A stretch of 64,000 bases of DNA, from positions 1 through 64,000 of the forward strand of contig JACQEO010000055.1 of NCBI GenBank assembly GCA_016200545.1, in the 5' to 3' direction. Shown piece after piece: positions 46,280-58,127 of this stretch. Each line of letters opens with the position of its first letter. Position 1 is the stretch's first letter. The stretch is from Deltaproteobacteria bacterium (lineage in GTDB: Bacteria; Desulfobacterota; Binatia; UTPRO1). Below the pieces are notes generated by a model that saw only the letters and a list, made by a program, of their open reading frames with translations, was not told where the DNA came from and did not search any database. The translations under genes and the position numbers were made by a program.

Positions 46280-47193
46280 CCGACGGTGGCGCGCGGACGG
46301 CGGGCGGCGTGCACGGCGTTCTGCTCGTCGACAAGCCCGAGGGCCTCAGCTCGGCGGCGGTCGTGGCGCGCGTGAAGCGCGCGCTCGGTCAACCGAGAGT
46401 TGGCCACCTCGGCACGCTCGACCCGTTCGCGACCGGCCTCTTGCCGATCTGCGTCGGCGAAGGCACGAAGCTCGCGCAATTCCTCGCCGCCGACGCCAAG
46501 CGTTACGTCGGCGAGATCGTCCTCGGTGCGACGACCGACACGCTCGATCGAACGGGAACGGTGCTCGAGCGTCGTCCGGTGCCGCGGCTCACACCACAGA
46601 CCGTGGCACGCGCGCTCGCGGGGCTGCGCGGATCGATCATGCAGACGCCGCCGATGTATTCGGCGTTGAAGCGCGCCGGCGTCCCGCTGTACCGCTTGGC
46701 GCGCGCCGGGCGTGAGGTGGAGCGGCTGCCGCGCCCGGTGCACGTCGCCGCGTTCGAGGTCGCGTGGATCGGGCGCGATCGCCTCGCGTTCGCGGTCGAC
46801 TGCTCGAAGGGAACGTACGTGCGGGTTCTGGCGCACGATCTCGGCGGCGCGCTCGGAACCGGCGCGCACTTGGCGACGCTGCGGCGGACGAGCTTCGGGC
46901 CCTTCGTGCTCGCCGACGCGCTGCCGCTCGCGCGTGTCGAGGAGCTCGCGGAGAGACATGCGGTCCCGCTGCTGTCGCCGTCGGCGGCAATGACGGGATA
47001 CCGCGCGATCGTCGCCGACCCGCCGCTCATCACCGCGATCCGCCACGGCCGCCAACACGCGTTGCAGGCGCTCGGCGCGCCGCGCACGCACACCGAGGTC
47101 GTGCGCATCGAGAGCGCCGACGGGGCGTTGATCGCGGTGGCCGAAGCGACCGGAGAGGAGGGATGGCGCCTCGCGCGCGTGATGACGTGCTGA
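46276..47193 (+). CDS. truB: tRNA pseudouridine-55 synthase
   Basis: Makes pseudouridine 55 in the T-loop of most tRNAs. The 305-residue protein begins with HGVLLVDKPEGLSSAAVVAR and has the catalytic Asp in GHLGTLDPFATGLLPICVG (Asp about residue 49), plus the ACP-like C-terminal PUA region (VDCSKGTYVRVLAHDLG block at 172-188). It lies between rbfA and rpsO in the usual order. Confidence 0.95.
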   Translation: MTDGGARTAGGVHGVLLVDKPEGLSSAAVVARVKRALGQPRVGHLGTLDPFATGLLPICVGEGTKLAQFLAADAKRYVGEIVLGATTDTLDRTGTVLERRPVPRLTPQTVARALAGLRGSIMQTPPMYSALKRAGVPLYRLARAGREVERLPRPVHVAAFEVAWIGRDRLAFAVDCSKGTYVRVLAHDLGGALGTGAHLATLRRTSFGPFVLADALPLARVEELAERHAVPLLSPSAAMTGYRAIVADPPLITAIRHGRQHALQALGAPRTHTEVVRIESADGALIAVAEATGEEGWRLARVMTC

Positions 47194-47253
47194 GTGCCCG
47201 TCACTTTACAACTTCGTAGGTGCATGTTACTCCTCCACGCTGACGAGAAGGAC

Positions 47254-47535
47254 ATGGGAGAAGGAACGAGCAGCGCAGAGGCGCAGACTCAGCACATCGT
47301 CCAGGCGTATCGCCGCCACGACACCGACACCGGTTCGCCCGAGGTGCAGGTCGCGCTGCTCAGCGACCGCATTGGGTATCTGACCGAGCACTTCAAGTCC
47401 CACGCGAAGGATCATCATTCGCGGCGCGGGCTGCTCAAGCTGGTAGGGCAGAGGCGGCGGCTGCTGGATTACCTCAAGCGGAGCGACGTCGAGCGCTACA
47501 AGTCGTTGATCGAGCGCCTCGGCATCCGCAAGTAA
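47254..47535 (+). CDS. rpsO: 30S ribosomal protein S15
   Basis: A 93-residue small-subunit protein with [20 protein letters not shown] and [20 protein letters not shown]. The ATG at 47254 with AGAAGG before it gives a normal S15 length; upstream in-frame starts would run back to the truB stop. In E. coli the rpsO-pnp junction is processed by RNase III; a weak hairpin in the gap here is all I can see of that. Confidence 0.94.
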   Translation: MGEGTSSAEAQTQHIVQAYRRHDTDTGSPEVQVALLSDRIGYLTEHFKSHAKDHHSRRGLLKLVGQRRRLLDYLKRSDVERYKSLIERLGIRK

Positions 47536-47623
47536 TCCGCGGAATCTCCTCCTTTCCGACCCCCATCTCCGCTCTCGGACTATTGTAGTCGGAAGTCCCC
47601 CCGAGGGGATGGGAGTGTTCTCC

Positions 47624-49711
<2,088 letters not shown>

Positions 49712-49745
49712 CCGGCGGCACCCACCGCGCCAGCGACCTCGCGCC

Positions 49746-51047
49746 GTGCGCGCGACCGCCGGCGCACGGTCGCGCGCCCAGGGCCGCATCGAGAAGACCG
49801 AGCTCGCCAACGGCATCCGCGTGCTCTCCGAGGAGATTCCCGGGGTCGCCTCGGTTGCACTCGGGCTCTGGGTCGAGCACGGCTCGCGCGACGAGACGCC
49901 GCCGCAGAACGGACTCTCGCATTTCATCGAGCATCTCTTCTTCAAGGGTACCGCGCGGCGGAGCGCGGGGCAGATCGCCGAGGAGATCGACGCCGTCGGC
50001 GGTGTCCTGAACGCCGACACCGATCGCGAGTTCACCTGCTACTACGCGAAGGTACTGGGCGAGCAGTCGCCGCTCGCAATCGACCTGCTCGCGGACATCT
50101 TCCTCGACTCGCGGTTCGACGCCGAGGAGATCGTGCGCGAGCGGGAGGTCGTCCTCGAGGAGATCGCGCAGATCGAGGACACCCCCGATGACCTCATTCA
50201 CGATCTCTTCCATCGAGAGTATTGGCGCCATCATCCGCTCGGCGCCCCGGTGTGCGGCACGCGTGCGACCGTTACGCAGTTCGATCGCGCCGCGTGCGTG
50301 GAGCTTTTCGACGCGCGCTACCGGGCCGACCGTCTGGTCATCGCCGCCGCCGGCCAGGTCGAGCACGCGGCACTCGTCGACGAGATCGCGGCGCGCTTCG
50401 CCGGTCTCGAGGGGCACGCGGCGGTCATCGACGGCACGATTCCGACGCCGTCCGCCGGCGTTGCCGTCTACGAGCGCAAGCTCGAGCAGGTGCAGCTCTG
50501 CCTCGGCACACGCGGCGTCGCCGTTAGCGATCCCGCCCGCGACGCGGTTGCGGTGCTCAACGCCGCTCTCGGTGACAGCCCGAGCTCGCGCCTCTTCCAG
50601 GAGATCCGCGAACGCCGCGGACGAGCATACTCGATCGACTCCTTCGTCGAGTCGTATCGTGATACCGGCTACATCGGGATCGCCGCCGGCACGCGCGCAC
50701 GCTGGGTCGAGGAGGTCGTCGACGTCGTGCTCGCGGAGCTGCGCCGCATCCGCCGCGAGGGGTTTCCCGCCGACGAGCTGGCGCGCGCCAAAGGCAAGCT
50801 CAAAGGGACCTTGCTGCTCGCCCTCGAGACCTCCGATCAGCGCATGGAGCGTCTGGCGTTGAACGAACTGTACTTTGGGCGTGCGGTGTCGGTGGAGGAG
50901 ATCGCGCGCCGTGTCGATGCCGTTTGTAACGATGACGTCGTCGCCGCGGCCGAGCGTCTCTTCGTGCCGGACGGATGCGCTCTCGTTCTTCTCGGCGATC
51001 TGCGCGGGCACACGCCCGGTCCGTGCGTCTTCGAGGCGCTCGGTTGA
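49746..51047 (+). CDS. M16 family zinc peptidase
   Basis: A 433-residue pitrilysin-type metallopeptidase, with the inverted zinc motif HFIEH (about residue 59) and the third ligand region EIVREREVVLEEI about 75 residues on. The second half has the inactive lobe with RGRAYSIDSF. Its position after pnp is a widespread gene order. Exact substrate is unknown. The start is GTG; a Met-less basic leader is followed by KTELANGIRVLSEEIPG. Confidence 0.9.
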   Translation: MRATAGARSRAQGRIEKTELANGIRVLSEEIPGVASVALGLWVEHGSRDETPPQNGLSHFIEHLFFKGTARRSAGQIAEEIDAVGGVLNADTDREFTCYYAKVLGEQSPLAIDLLADIFLDSRFDAEEIVREREVVLEEIAQIEDTPDDLIHDLFHREYWRHHPLGAPVCGTRATVTQFDRAACVELFDARYRADRLVIAAAGQVEHAALVDEIAARFAGLEGHAAVIDGTIPTPSAGVAVYERKLEQVQLCLGTRGVAVSDPARDAVAVLNAALGDSPSSRLFQEIRERRGRAYSIDSFVESYRDTGYIGIAAGTRARWVEEVVDVVLAELRRIRREGFPADELARAKGKLKGTLLLALETSDQRMERLALNELYFGRAVSVEEIARRVDAVCNDDVVAAAERLFVPDGCALVLLGDLRGHTPGPCVFEALG

Positions 51048-51051
51048 GCCG

Positions 51052-52419
51052 ATGATCGCGCGCTACACGCGCCCCGCGATGGGGAGGATCTGGACCGATG
51101 CCGCGCGCTACGCGCATTGGCTCGAGATCGAGATCCTCGTGTGCGAGGCGCTCGCCGTACGCGGCACGATTCCGAAGGCCGCCGTACGCACGGTCCGCCG
51201 GCGCGCCCGGATCGACGTTGCACGCATCGCCGCACTCGAGGCGGAGGTGAAGCACGACGTGATCGCCTTCGTGACCCAGGTCGCGGAGTCGGTCGGTCCG
51301 GAAGGACGGTTCCTCCATCTCGGCCTCACTTCCTCGGACGTGCTCGATACCGGCTTCGCGCTCCAGCTGCACGAGGCGGGGCGCCTGCTGCTCGCCGGCC
51401 AGGATCTCCTGATCGCAACGCTCCGTCGCCTCGCGCGACGCCACAAGCGCACGTTGATGATCGGCCGCACGCACGGCATGCACGCCGAGCCGATCACTTT
51501 CGGCTTGAAAGTCGCCGGGTGGCACGCCGAGGCTGTGCGCAACCGCGAGCGCCTCGAGCGGGCGGCGCGTCAGGTGGCGGTCGGCAAGGTCTCCGGCGTC
51601 GTCGGCGTCTTCGGAAACGTCGCACCGGAGGTGGAGGCGCACGTGCTCCGACGGCTCGGCCTCATGCCCGAGCCGCTCGCGACGCAGGTGGTGGCGCGCG
51701 ACCGACACGCGGAGTTCTTTGCCGCGCTCGCGCTCGCTGGCGCCGGACTCGAGCGCATCGCGGTCGAGATCCGCCACCTCCAGCGCACCGAGGTCGGCGA
51801 GGCGGAGGAGCCGTTCAGCGAGAAACAGAAGGGCTCGTCGGCGATGCCCCACAAGCGCAATCCGATCGTCGCCGAGAACACGGTTGGGCTCGCACGTCTG
51901 CTGCGCGCCTATGCCGGGGCGGCGCTCGAGGATGTCGCCCTCTGGCACGAGCGCGACATCAGCCACTCGTCCGTGGAGCGCGTCATCGCGCCCGACGCGA
52001 CGTGCGCCCTCGACTTCATGCTCGCGCGCATGACGGCGGTCCTCGATGGGCTCGTCGTCCGTCCCGAACGCATGCGCGAGAACCTCGATCGCAGCCACGG
52101 CGTCGTCCTGTCCGAGGACGTGTTGCTCGCGCTGGTGCGTGCGGGCGCGCGACGCGAGGAGGCGTATCGCTGGGTGCAGCGGGCGGCCCACGCCGCGTGG
52201 GACGGTGGCACGCGCTTCGCCGACGCACTCGCGGCGGATCCGGAAGTTCGCGCGCGGCTCGCGCCCGCGCAGATCGCGGCGTTGCTCGATCCCGCACGAC
52301 ATCTCGCACACCTGGACTTGCTCTTTCACCGTGCCTTGGGTACCAATCGCGGCACGCGGCGGCGCGGCGCGACGGATCGGCCCCGACCCGCCGGCGCGAC
52401 CCGCGGAGGGGTCCGATGA
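51052..52419 (+). CDS. purB: adenylosuccinate lyase
   Basis: Catalyses two beta-elimination steps, from SAICAR and from adenylosuccinate. The 455-residue protein begins MIARYTRPAMGRIWTDAARY; the superfamily signature GSSAMPHKRNPI holds the flexible catalytic loop, and MIGRTHGMHAEPITFGLK the other active-site block. The M16 stop is four bases upstream. The Arg/Gly-rich C-terminus is longer than usual. It leads the purB-C-S-Q-L-F operon. Confidence 0.96.
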   Translation: MIARYTRPAMGRIWTDAARYAHWLEIEILVCEALAVRGTIPKAAVRTVRRRARIDVARIAALEAEVKHDVIAFVTQVAESVGPEGRFLHLGLTSSDVLDTGFALQLHEAGRLLLAGQDLLIATLRRLARRHKRTLMIGRTHGMHAEPITFGLKVAGWHAEAVRNRERLERAARQVAVGKVSGVVGVFGNVAPEVEAHVLRRLGLMPEPLATQVVARDRHAEFFAALALAGAGLERIAVEIRHLQRTEVGEAEEPFSEKQKGSSAMPHKRNPIVAENTVGLARLLRAYAGAALEDVALWHERDISHSSVERVIAPDATCALDFMLARMTAVLDGLVVRPERMRENLDRSHGVVLSEDVLLALVRAGARREEAYRWVQRAAHAAWDGGTRFADALAADPEVRARLAPAQIAALLDPARHLAHLDLLFHRALGTNRGTRRRGATDRPRPAGATRGGVR

Positions 52420-53132
52420 ACGACTCGGTGGAAGCGCGGGAGCTCCTCTACGAGGGGAAAGCGAAGAAACTCTTCGCGACCAGCGATCCCGATCTCCTGC
52501 TCCAGTACTTCAAAGACGACGCCACCGCCTTCAACGCGAAAAAGCGCGGGACCATCGCCGAGAAAGGCGTCATCAACAACGCCGTCTCCGAGGTCTTCTT
52601 TCGCCTGCTCGAGCGCGAAGGGGTGCCGACGCACTTCGTGCGCCGCCTCGACGACCGTCGCATGCTGGTGAAGCGCCTCGAGATCGTGCCGGTCGAGGTC
52701 GTGGTGCGGAACGTGATCGCCGGCAGTCTCGCGAAGCGCCTCGGCTTGGATGAGGGGAAGCCCCTCCCAGAGCCGATCGTCGAGTTCTTCTACAAGAGCG
52801 ATCCGCTCGACGACCCTATGATCAATGCGTGGCACGTCCTGGTGCTCGGGATGGCAACCAAGCCGGAACTCGATCGCATGGTCGCGCTGACGTTGCGCAC
52901 CAACGCAGTGCTGCGGCCGTTTCTCGCCGCGCGCGACATCGTCCTCGTCGACATGAAGCTCGAGTTCGGCCGCCATCACGGTGAGATCCTCCTCGGCGAC
53001 GAGATTTGCCCTGACACCTGCCGCTTCTGGGACAGCAGCTCCGGCGAGAAGATGGACAAGGACCGCTTCCGCCGCGACCTCGGTCGCGTCGAGGAGGCGT
53101 ATCAGGAGATCGCGCGCCGAGTCGGTGCGTGA
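52416..53132 (+). CDS. purC: SAICAR synthetase
   Basis: Joins aspartate to CAIR in purine synthesis. The 238-residue protein has the ATP-binding start LLYEGKAKKLF, KRLEIVPVEVVVRNVIAGSL, and DMKLEFGRHHGEILLGDEIC with the acidic metal ligands. The ATG overlaps the purB stop by four bases. Start at 52416 is in frame with a much longer shadow ORF inside purB, which is not real. Confidence 0.96.
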   Translation: MNDSVEARELLYEGKAKKLFATSDPDLLLQYFKDDATAFNAKKRGTIAEKGVINNAVSEVFFRLLEREGVPTHFVRRLDDRRMLVKRLEIVPVEVVVRNVIAGSLAKRLGLDEGKPLPEPIVEFFYKSDPLDDPMINAWHVLVLGMATKPELDRMVALTLRTNAVLRPFLAARDIVLVDMKLEFGRHHGEILLGDEICPDTCRFWDSSSGEKMDKDRFRRDLGRVEEAYQEIARRVGA

Positions 53133-53151
53133 GCCGAGGAGCGAGACGCGC

Positions 53152-53409
53152 ATGGGGTGGAGGGCTCGCGTCTTCGTGACGCCGAAGCAGGGCGTTCTCG
53201 ATCCCCAGGGCAAAGCCGTCCAGCAATCGCTCCATACGCTCGGCTATCCCGAGGTCGCCGAGGTGCGGATCGGCAAGTTCATCGAGCTCCGCCTCGCCGA
53301 CGTCAGCCGCGACAGCGTCGAGACCCGCGTCCGTGAAATGTGCGACCGCCTCCTCGCCAACCGCGTCATCGAAAACTTCTCCTTCACGATCGACCCCGAG
53401 AACCCGTGA
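53152..53409 (+). CDS. purS: FGAM synthase subunit PurS
   Basis: An 85-residue subunit that bridges PurL and PurQ in the three-part FGAM synthase. It starts MGWRARVFVTPKQGVLDPQG and carries the conserved VRIGKFIELRLAD stretch. It lies 19 bases after purC. A 259-base repeat-filled gap separates it from purQ, where overlap is the norm. Confidence 0.92.
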   Translation: MGWRARVFVTPKQGVLDPQGKAVQQSLHTLGYPEVAEVRIGKFIELRLADVSRDSVETRVREMCDRLLANRVIENFSFTIDPENP

Positions 53410-53427
53410 TCATACGAGTTGCATCGC

Positions 53428-53544
53428 GGACCCGTCGCGAGACGAAGTCGAGCCAGGAGGCGCGCCGGACCCGTCACGAGACGAAGTCGAGCAAGGGAGC
53501 CTGGTGGAACCGTCGCGAGACGAAGTCGAGCCAGGGAGCGCGCC
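53428..53544 (+). repeat. three tandem 39-bp repeats
   Basis: Three head-to-tail units of 39 bases (53428-53466, 53467-53505, 53506-53544) share the core GAGACGAAGTCGAGC and differ at a few positions. Being a multiple of three, the array stays open in the purQ reading frame, but there is no good start codon with it and a purQ start in the repeat is unlikely. It follows directly on the purS stop. Confidence 0.85.
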
Positions 53545-53592
53545 GGATTTATTCCGGCACGCGACGCCCATCGCGAGCGCAGCGAGCGGGGG
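53542..53592 (+). repeat. dispersed hairpin repeat, copy A
   Basis: A perfect six-bp stem (53542-53547 with 53553-53558, loop TTTAT) is followed by GCGACGCCCATCGCG (53561 on) and a GGGGG tail. It matches the left-edge element in order and orientation, with a different stem sequence. Confidence 0.75.
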
Positions 53593-53605
53593 CAAGATCA
53601 GGAGT

Positions 53606-53658
53606 GGGCGGGATTCACTCCCGTCCGCGACGCCCATCGCGAGCGCAGCGAGCGGGGG
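53606..53658 (+). repeat. dispersed hairpin repeat, copy B
   Basis: An eight-bp stem with one G-T wobble (53606-53613 with 53619-53626) closes a TTCAC loop, the same loop as the left-edge copy. GCGACGCCCATCGCG and a GGGGG tail (53654-53658) follow. The 40-base core is identical to copy A except near the end. The GGGGG ends 10 bases before the purQ ATG and is the only purine-rich candidate for its ribosome-binding site, so the repeat may supply it. Confidence 0.75.
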
Positions 53659-53668
53659 TAGAATCAAT

Positions 53669-54400
53669 ATGAAATGGGGCGTCATCACCTTCCCGGGCTC
53701 GCTCGACGACGTGCAGGCGGCGCACGTCCTCGAGGATCTCCTCGGCGAGAGCGTCGTGCGCTTGTGGCACAAGGACACCGCGCTCGACGGCCTCGACTGC
53801 GTCGTGCTCCCGGGAGGCTTTTCGTACGGCGACTATCTGCGCTGTGGGGCGATGGCGCGGTTCTCGCCGATCATGCGCGCCGTCGGCGAGTTCGCGGCGG
53901 CGGGCCGGGTGGTGATCGGTATCTGCAACGGCTTTCAGATCCTCTGCGAAGCCGGGCTGCTGCCGGGAGCCCTCATCCGCAATCGCGGCCTCGCGTTTCT
54001 CTGCCAATCGGTGCACGTACGCGTCGAGGATGCGGACACGCTCTTTACCAACCGCTGCCGTCGCGGCGACGTTCTCGAGATCCCCGTGAAGCACGGTGAG
54101 GGCTGCTACGTCGCCGATGAGGAGACGCTGCACACGCTCGACGCGGGCCGGCAGATCGTGCTGCGCTACACCGACGGCGAGGGGCGCGTGACGCCGGAAG
54201 CGAATCCCAACGGCTCGCTCGCTGCGATCGCCGGCATCCGCAGCGCGAGCGGCAACGTGTTCGGCATGATGCCGCACCCCGAGCACGCCTGTGAGCGTCT
54301 GGTGGGGGGCGAGGACGGCCGCAAGATCTTCCTCTCGGTGATCGCCGCCGCGGGCGCGACCGCCGAGCCGGTCGCGGCCAAGGTCGTCTCGGGGCCGTGA
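53669..54400 (+). CDS. purQ: FGAM synthase glutaminase subunit PurQ
   Basis: The class I glutamine amidotransferase that feeds ammonia to PurL. The 243-residue protein starts [20 protein letters not shown]. The Cys nucleophile is in [13 protein letters not shown] and the His/Glu pair in [10 protein letters not shown]. Translation must start at 53669 because the open frame upstream runs through the repeats. It overlaps purL by four bases (GTGA). Confidence 0.95.
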   Translation: MKWGVITFPGSLDDVQAAHVLEDLLGESVVRLWHKDTALDGLDCVVLPGGFSYGDYLRCGAMARFSPIMRAVGEFAAAGRVVIGICNGFQILCEAGLLPGALIRNRGLAFLCQSVHVRVEDADTLFTNRCRRGDVLEIPVKHGEGCYVADEETLHTLDAGRQIVLRYTDGEGRVTPEANPNGSLAAIAGIRSASGNVFGMMPHPEHACERLVGGEDGRKIFLSVIAAAGATAEPVAAKVVSGP

Positions 54401-56631
54401 GCATGTCGGTCACCGTCGAGACCGGACTCCGGCACGGACTCACGGCCGACGAATACGCGCGCATCGAGGCCGCGCTCGGACGGGCGCCGACGATCGAGGA
54501 GCTCGGCGTCTTTTCGGTGATGTGGTCCGAGCACTGTAGCTACAAGAGCTCGCGCGTCCATCTCCGTGGGCTACCGACGACGGGGCCGCGTGTGCTGCAG
54601 GGACCGGGCGAAAACGCCGGCGCGCTCGACGTCGGCGACGGCCTCGCCGTCGTGTTCAAGATCGAGAGCCACAATCACCCGTCCTTCGTCGAGCCGTTCC
54701 AGGGCGCGGCGACGGGGGTGGGCGGCATCCTGCGCGACATCTTCACGATGGGCGCGCGCCCGATCGCCAACCTCAACTCGCTGCGCTTCGGGAGTGTCGC
54801 CCATCCACGCACGCCGTATCTCGTACGCGGCGTGGTGGCGGGGATCGGCGGCTACGGCAACTGCATCGGCGTCGCCACCGTCGGCGGCGAGGTCTCGTTC
54901 GATCCGGGCTACGATCACAACATCCTCGTGAACGCGTTCACGCTCGGTGTCGTCCAGTCCGATCGCATCTTCCGCGCCCGCGCCGAGGGCGTCGGTAACC
55001 CGGTGATGTACGTCGGCTCGAAGACCGGCCGCGACGGTATTCACGGCGCGAGCCTGCTCGCGTCCGCGGAGTTCGACGCCGACTCCGAGAGCAAGCGGCC
55101 GACGGTGCAGGTCGGCGACCCGTTCACCGAGAAGCTGCTGCTGGAGGCTTGCCTCGAGCTCATGTCGCCCGCTTACAGCGCGCACCTCGTCGGTATTCAA
55201 GACATGGGCGCCGCCGGTCTCACGAGCTCGTCGGTCGAGATGGCGGGGCGCGCCGGCAGCGGCATCGACCTCGACCTCGCGCGCGTGCCGCTGCGCGAGG
55301 AAGGCATGACGCCGTACGACATCCTGCTGTCGGAGTCGCAGGAGCGCATGCTGCTGGTCGTCCGCGCCGGCTCCGAGGACGTGGTGCGGGCGCTGTTCGC
55401 CAAATGGGACCTCGACGCTGCGGTGATCGGCACCGTCACCGATAGCGGGCACCTGCGTTGCACCTGGGAGGGACGTCAGGTCGTCGACCTGCCGATCGCG
55501 CCGCTCACCGACGGCGCGCCGCTCTACCACCGGCCCGCCGTCGAGCCCGCGCCCGAGGAGGGCGCGCGTCTCCTGCTCCGCGATCTCGCCGAGCCGCGCG
55601 ACTACGGCCACGTGTTGATGCAGCTCCTCGAGTCACCCAACCTGTGCTCGCGTGAGTGGGTGTACCGCCAGTACGATACCTACGTCGGCGGCAACAGCGT
55701 CGTGCGGCCGGGGTCGGACGCGGCGGTCGTACGCCTCGACGGCACGCAGAAGGGCGTCGCCATGACGCTCGACTGCAACAGCCGGCTCTGTCTCCTCGAT
55801 CCGTACGTCGGTACCGTGAGCGCGGTCGCGGAGGCGGCACGCAACCTCGCGGTCTCGGGCGCGGAGCCGATCGGCGTCACCAACTGCCTCAACTTCGGCA
55901 GCCCTGAGAAGCCCGAGGTGATGTGGCAGTTCCAACAAGCGATCGCCGGCCTGCGTGACGCCTGCCTCGCATTTGGTACGCCGGTGGTGAGCGGCAACGT
56001 GAGCTTCTACAACGAGACCGAAGGCCGCAGTATCCCACCGACGCCGGTGATCGGCATGGTCGGCCTCCTCGACGACGTGTCGCAGCGCGTGACGCAATGG
56101 TTCAAGGGCGAGGGCGACGCGATCGTCCTCCTCGGACGCAATCGCGAGGAGCTCGGCGGGTCCGAGTACTTGGCGGTGATCCATCATCAAGTGCGCGGCC
56201 CGCTGCCGTGGATCGATCTCGACATCGAGCGCCGGTTGATTCGCACCGTGCTGGCGGCGGCGCGCGAGGGTCTGCTGCGCTCCGCGCACGACGTCGCCGA
56301 GGGCGGCCTCGCCGTCGCGCTCGCGGAGTGCTGCATCTCCAACGAGACCGGCCCGCCGGTCGGCGCGCGCATCGAGCTCGAGAGCGGGCTTCGCCCCGAC
56401 GCGCTGCTTTTCGGCGAAAGCCACGGGCGTATCGTCGTGTCCGTCCGCCGCCGGCACCTGACGCGGCTGCGCGAGCTCGCGCACCGTGACGAGGTCGTCA
56501 TGACCTCCATCGGCGAGGTCCGCGGACAGCGATTCGAGATCGGCGACCTCGTCGACCTGCCGGTGCTCGCGATGCGCGAACGCTGGCGGAGTGCGCTCGA
56601 ACGCACCCTCGCTGGACGCCTCGGAGAATGA
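54397..56631 (+). CDS. purL: FGAM synthase large subunit PurL
   Basis: The ATP-using subunit that converts FGAR to FGAM. At 744 residues it is the small, PurS/PurQ-dependent form. Motifs include [40 protein letters not shown] with the metal-binding Glu and His, and [19 protein letters not shown]. The start is GTG at 54397 or an ATG two codons later. It precedes purF. Confidence 0.96.
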   Translation: MSMSVTVETGLRHGLTADEYARIEAALGRAPTIEELGVFSVMWSEHCSYKSSRVHLRGLPTTGPRVLQGPGENAGALDVGDGLAVVFKIESHNHPSFVEPFQGAATGVGGILRDIFTMGARPIANLNSLRFGSVAHPRTPYLVRGVVAGIGGYGNCIGVATVGGEVSFDPGYDHNILVNAFTLGVVQSDRIFRARAEGVGNPVMYVGSKTGRDGIHGASLLASAEFDADSESKRPTVQVGDPFTEKLLLEACLELMSPAYSAHLVGIQDMGAAGLTSSSVEMAGRAGSGIDLDLARVPLREEGMTPYDILLSESQERMLLVVRAGSEDVVRALFAKWDLDAAVIGTVTDSGHLRCTWEGRQVVDLPIAPLTDGAPLYHRPAVEPAPEEGARLLLRDLAEPRDYGHVLMQLLESPNLCSREWVYRQYDTYVGGNSVVRPGSDAAVVRLDGTQKGVAMTLDCNSRLCLLDPYVGTVSAVAEAARNLAVSGAEPIGVTNCLNFGSPEKPEVMWQFQQAIAGLRDACLAFGTPVVSGNVSFYNETEGRSIPPTPVIGMVGLLDDVSQRVTQWFKGEGDAIVLLGRNREELGGSEYLAVIHHQVRGPLPWIDLDIERRLIRTVLAAAREGLLRSAHDVAEGGLAVALAECCISNETGPPVGARIELESGLRPDALLFGESHGRIVVSVRRRHLTRLRELAHRDEVVMTSIGEVRGQRFEIGDLVDLPVLAMRERWRSALERTLAGRLGE

Positions 56632-56644
56632 TAGACCATCGAGG

Positions 56645-58099
56645 GTGAGCGACATCGCGGAGCGGGATGGGGCGCCGAGCGCGTCCGCCAGCGACGGCTT
56701 CCACGAGGAATGCGGGGTGGTCGGTGTCTACGGGCACCCCGAAGCTTCGAACCTCGTCTACCTCGGTCTCTGCGCACTGCAACACCGTGGGCAGGAGGCC
56801 GCCGGAATCGTCTCCGCGGACGGCCACGTGCTGGTGTCGCATCGGGGGATGGGGCTGGTCGCCGACGTCTTCCGCGAGGACATCGTGCGGCGCCTGCACG
56901 GCGAGTCCGCGATCGGCCACAACCGCTACTCGACGACCGGCTCCTCCCATCTCAAAAACGCGCAGCCGCTCGTGGTCGAGTATGGGCGCGGCGGCCTCGC
57001 GGTCGCGCACAACGGCAATCTTGTGAACGCCGAGGAGCTGCGCACCCGGCTCGAGGAGCGCGGCTCGATCTTCCAATCGACGGTCGACAGCGAGGTGATC
57101 ATCCACCTGATCGCCGCCTCGCACGGCGAGGCCCTCGAGGACCGCGTCGTCGAGGCGCTGCGCGAGGTCCGTGGCGCGTACTCGTTGGTGTTTCTCTCGA
57201 CCGATAAACTGATCGGCGTCCGCGACCCGTACGGTTTCCGCCCCCTCGTCCTCGGCCGTCTGAAAGGTGCGTGGGTGCTGGCGTCGGAAACCTGCGCGCT
57301 CGACCTCATGGACGCCACCTACGAGCGCGAGGTCGAGCCGGGCGAGGTGGTGGTGCTGTCGAAGGACGGACTCGCTTCGTATCGCCCCTTCACGCCGGAG
57401 GCGCCGGCGGCCTGTATCTTCGAGTACATCTACTTCGCGCGTCCCGACTCGACGGTCTTCGGGCGGAGCGTCTACCGCGCTCGCAAGGAGCTCGGGCATC
57501 AACTCGCGCGCGAGTCGGGGGTCGAGGCCGACGTCGTCGTACCGGTTCCCGACTCGGGCGTGCCGGCCGCGATCGGCTACGCGGAGGAGTCGGGAATCCC
57601 GTTCGACATGGGTCTGATCCGCAACCACTACGTCGGACGCACGTTCATCGAGCCGCAGGAGGCGATCCGTCACTTCGGCGTCAAGGTGAAGCTGAACGCG
57701 CAGCGCGAGGTTCTCGCGGGGAAGCGCGTGATCGTCGTCGACGATTCGATCGTGCGCGGCACCACCAGCCGGAAGATCGTGAAGATGATCCGCGACGCCG
57801 GGGCGCGCGAGGTCCACATGCGAATCAGCTCGCCGCCGACGACGAGCCCCTGCTACTACGGCATCGATACGCCGAACCGCAGCGAGCTCATCGCCTCCTC
57901 GCACAACGTCGAGGAGATCCGCCGCTACATCACCGCCGACTCGCTCGCCTACCTCAGCGAGGAGGGCATGTACGTCTTCTTGGGTGGCAAGCGCGGCGGG
58001 TTCTGCGACGCCTGCTTCACGGGCCGTTATCCGGTGGCGTTCGAGGACGCCGCCAAGCACCGGCAACTGGTGCTCTTCGAAGCCGCCGATCAACGCTGA
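56645..58099 (+). CDS. purF: amidophosphoribosyltransferase
   Basis: The first committed purine step, making phosphoribosylamine from PRPP and glutamine. From the GTG at 56645 it has 484 residues. The N-terminal Cys nucleophile follows a short propeptide in [13 protein letters not shown]; the C-terminal PRTase has [18 protein letters not shown]. Cys residues in [16 protein letters not shown] and FCDACFTG match the 4Fe-4S ligands of the B. subtilis type. An ATG at 56591 would overlap purL by 41 bases. Confidence 0.95.
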   Translation: MSDIAERDGAPSASASDGFHEECGVVGVYGHPEASNLVYLGLCALQHRGQEAAGIVSADGHVLVSHRGMGLVADVFREDIVRRLHGESAIGHNRYSTTGSSHLKNAQPLVVEYGRGGLAVAHNGNLVNAEELRTRLEERGSIFQSTVDSEVIIHLIAASHGEALEDRVVEALREVRGAYSLVFLSTDKLIGVRDPYGFRPLVLGRLKGAWVLASETCALDLMDATYEREVEPGEVVVLSKDGLASYRPFTPEAPAACIFEYIYFARPDSTVFGRSVYRARKELGHQLARESGVEADVVVPVPDSGVPAAIGYAEESGIPFDMGLIRNHYVGRTFIEPQEAIRHFGVKVKLNAQREVLAGKRVIVVDDSIVRGTTSRKIVKMIRDAGAREVHMRISSPPTTSPCYYGIDTPNRSELIASSHNVEEIRRYITADSLAYLSEEGMYVFLGGKRGGFCDACFTGRYPVAFEDAAKHRQLVLFEAADQR

Positions 58100-58127
58100 G
58101 CGGTCGCGACCCCGGTCTCGACCGTCG

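Noticed and set aside
47536..47623. RNase III processing hairpin between rpsO and pnp
   Set aside because: Only a five-bp stem (GACTA with TAGTC) is found, too weak to call as a feature.
51117..53132. 671-codon frame ending with purC
   Set aside because: Its first 433 codons are an out-of-frame read of purB; PurC starts at 52416.
53410..53668. CRISPR array in the purS-purQ gap
   Set aside because: The 39-bp units are directly joined without spacers, and no cas genes occur.
53333..54400. Longer PurQ starting within purS
   Set aside because: The extra N-terminus comes from out-of-frame purS and the repeats; no family similarity and no proper ribosome-binding site.
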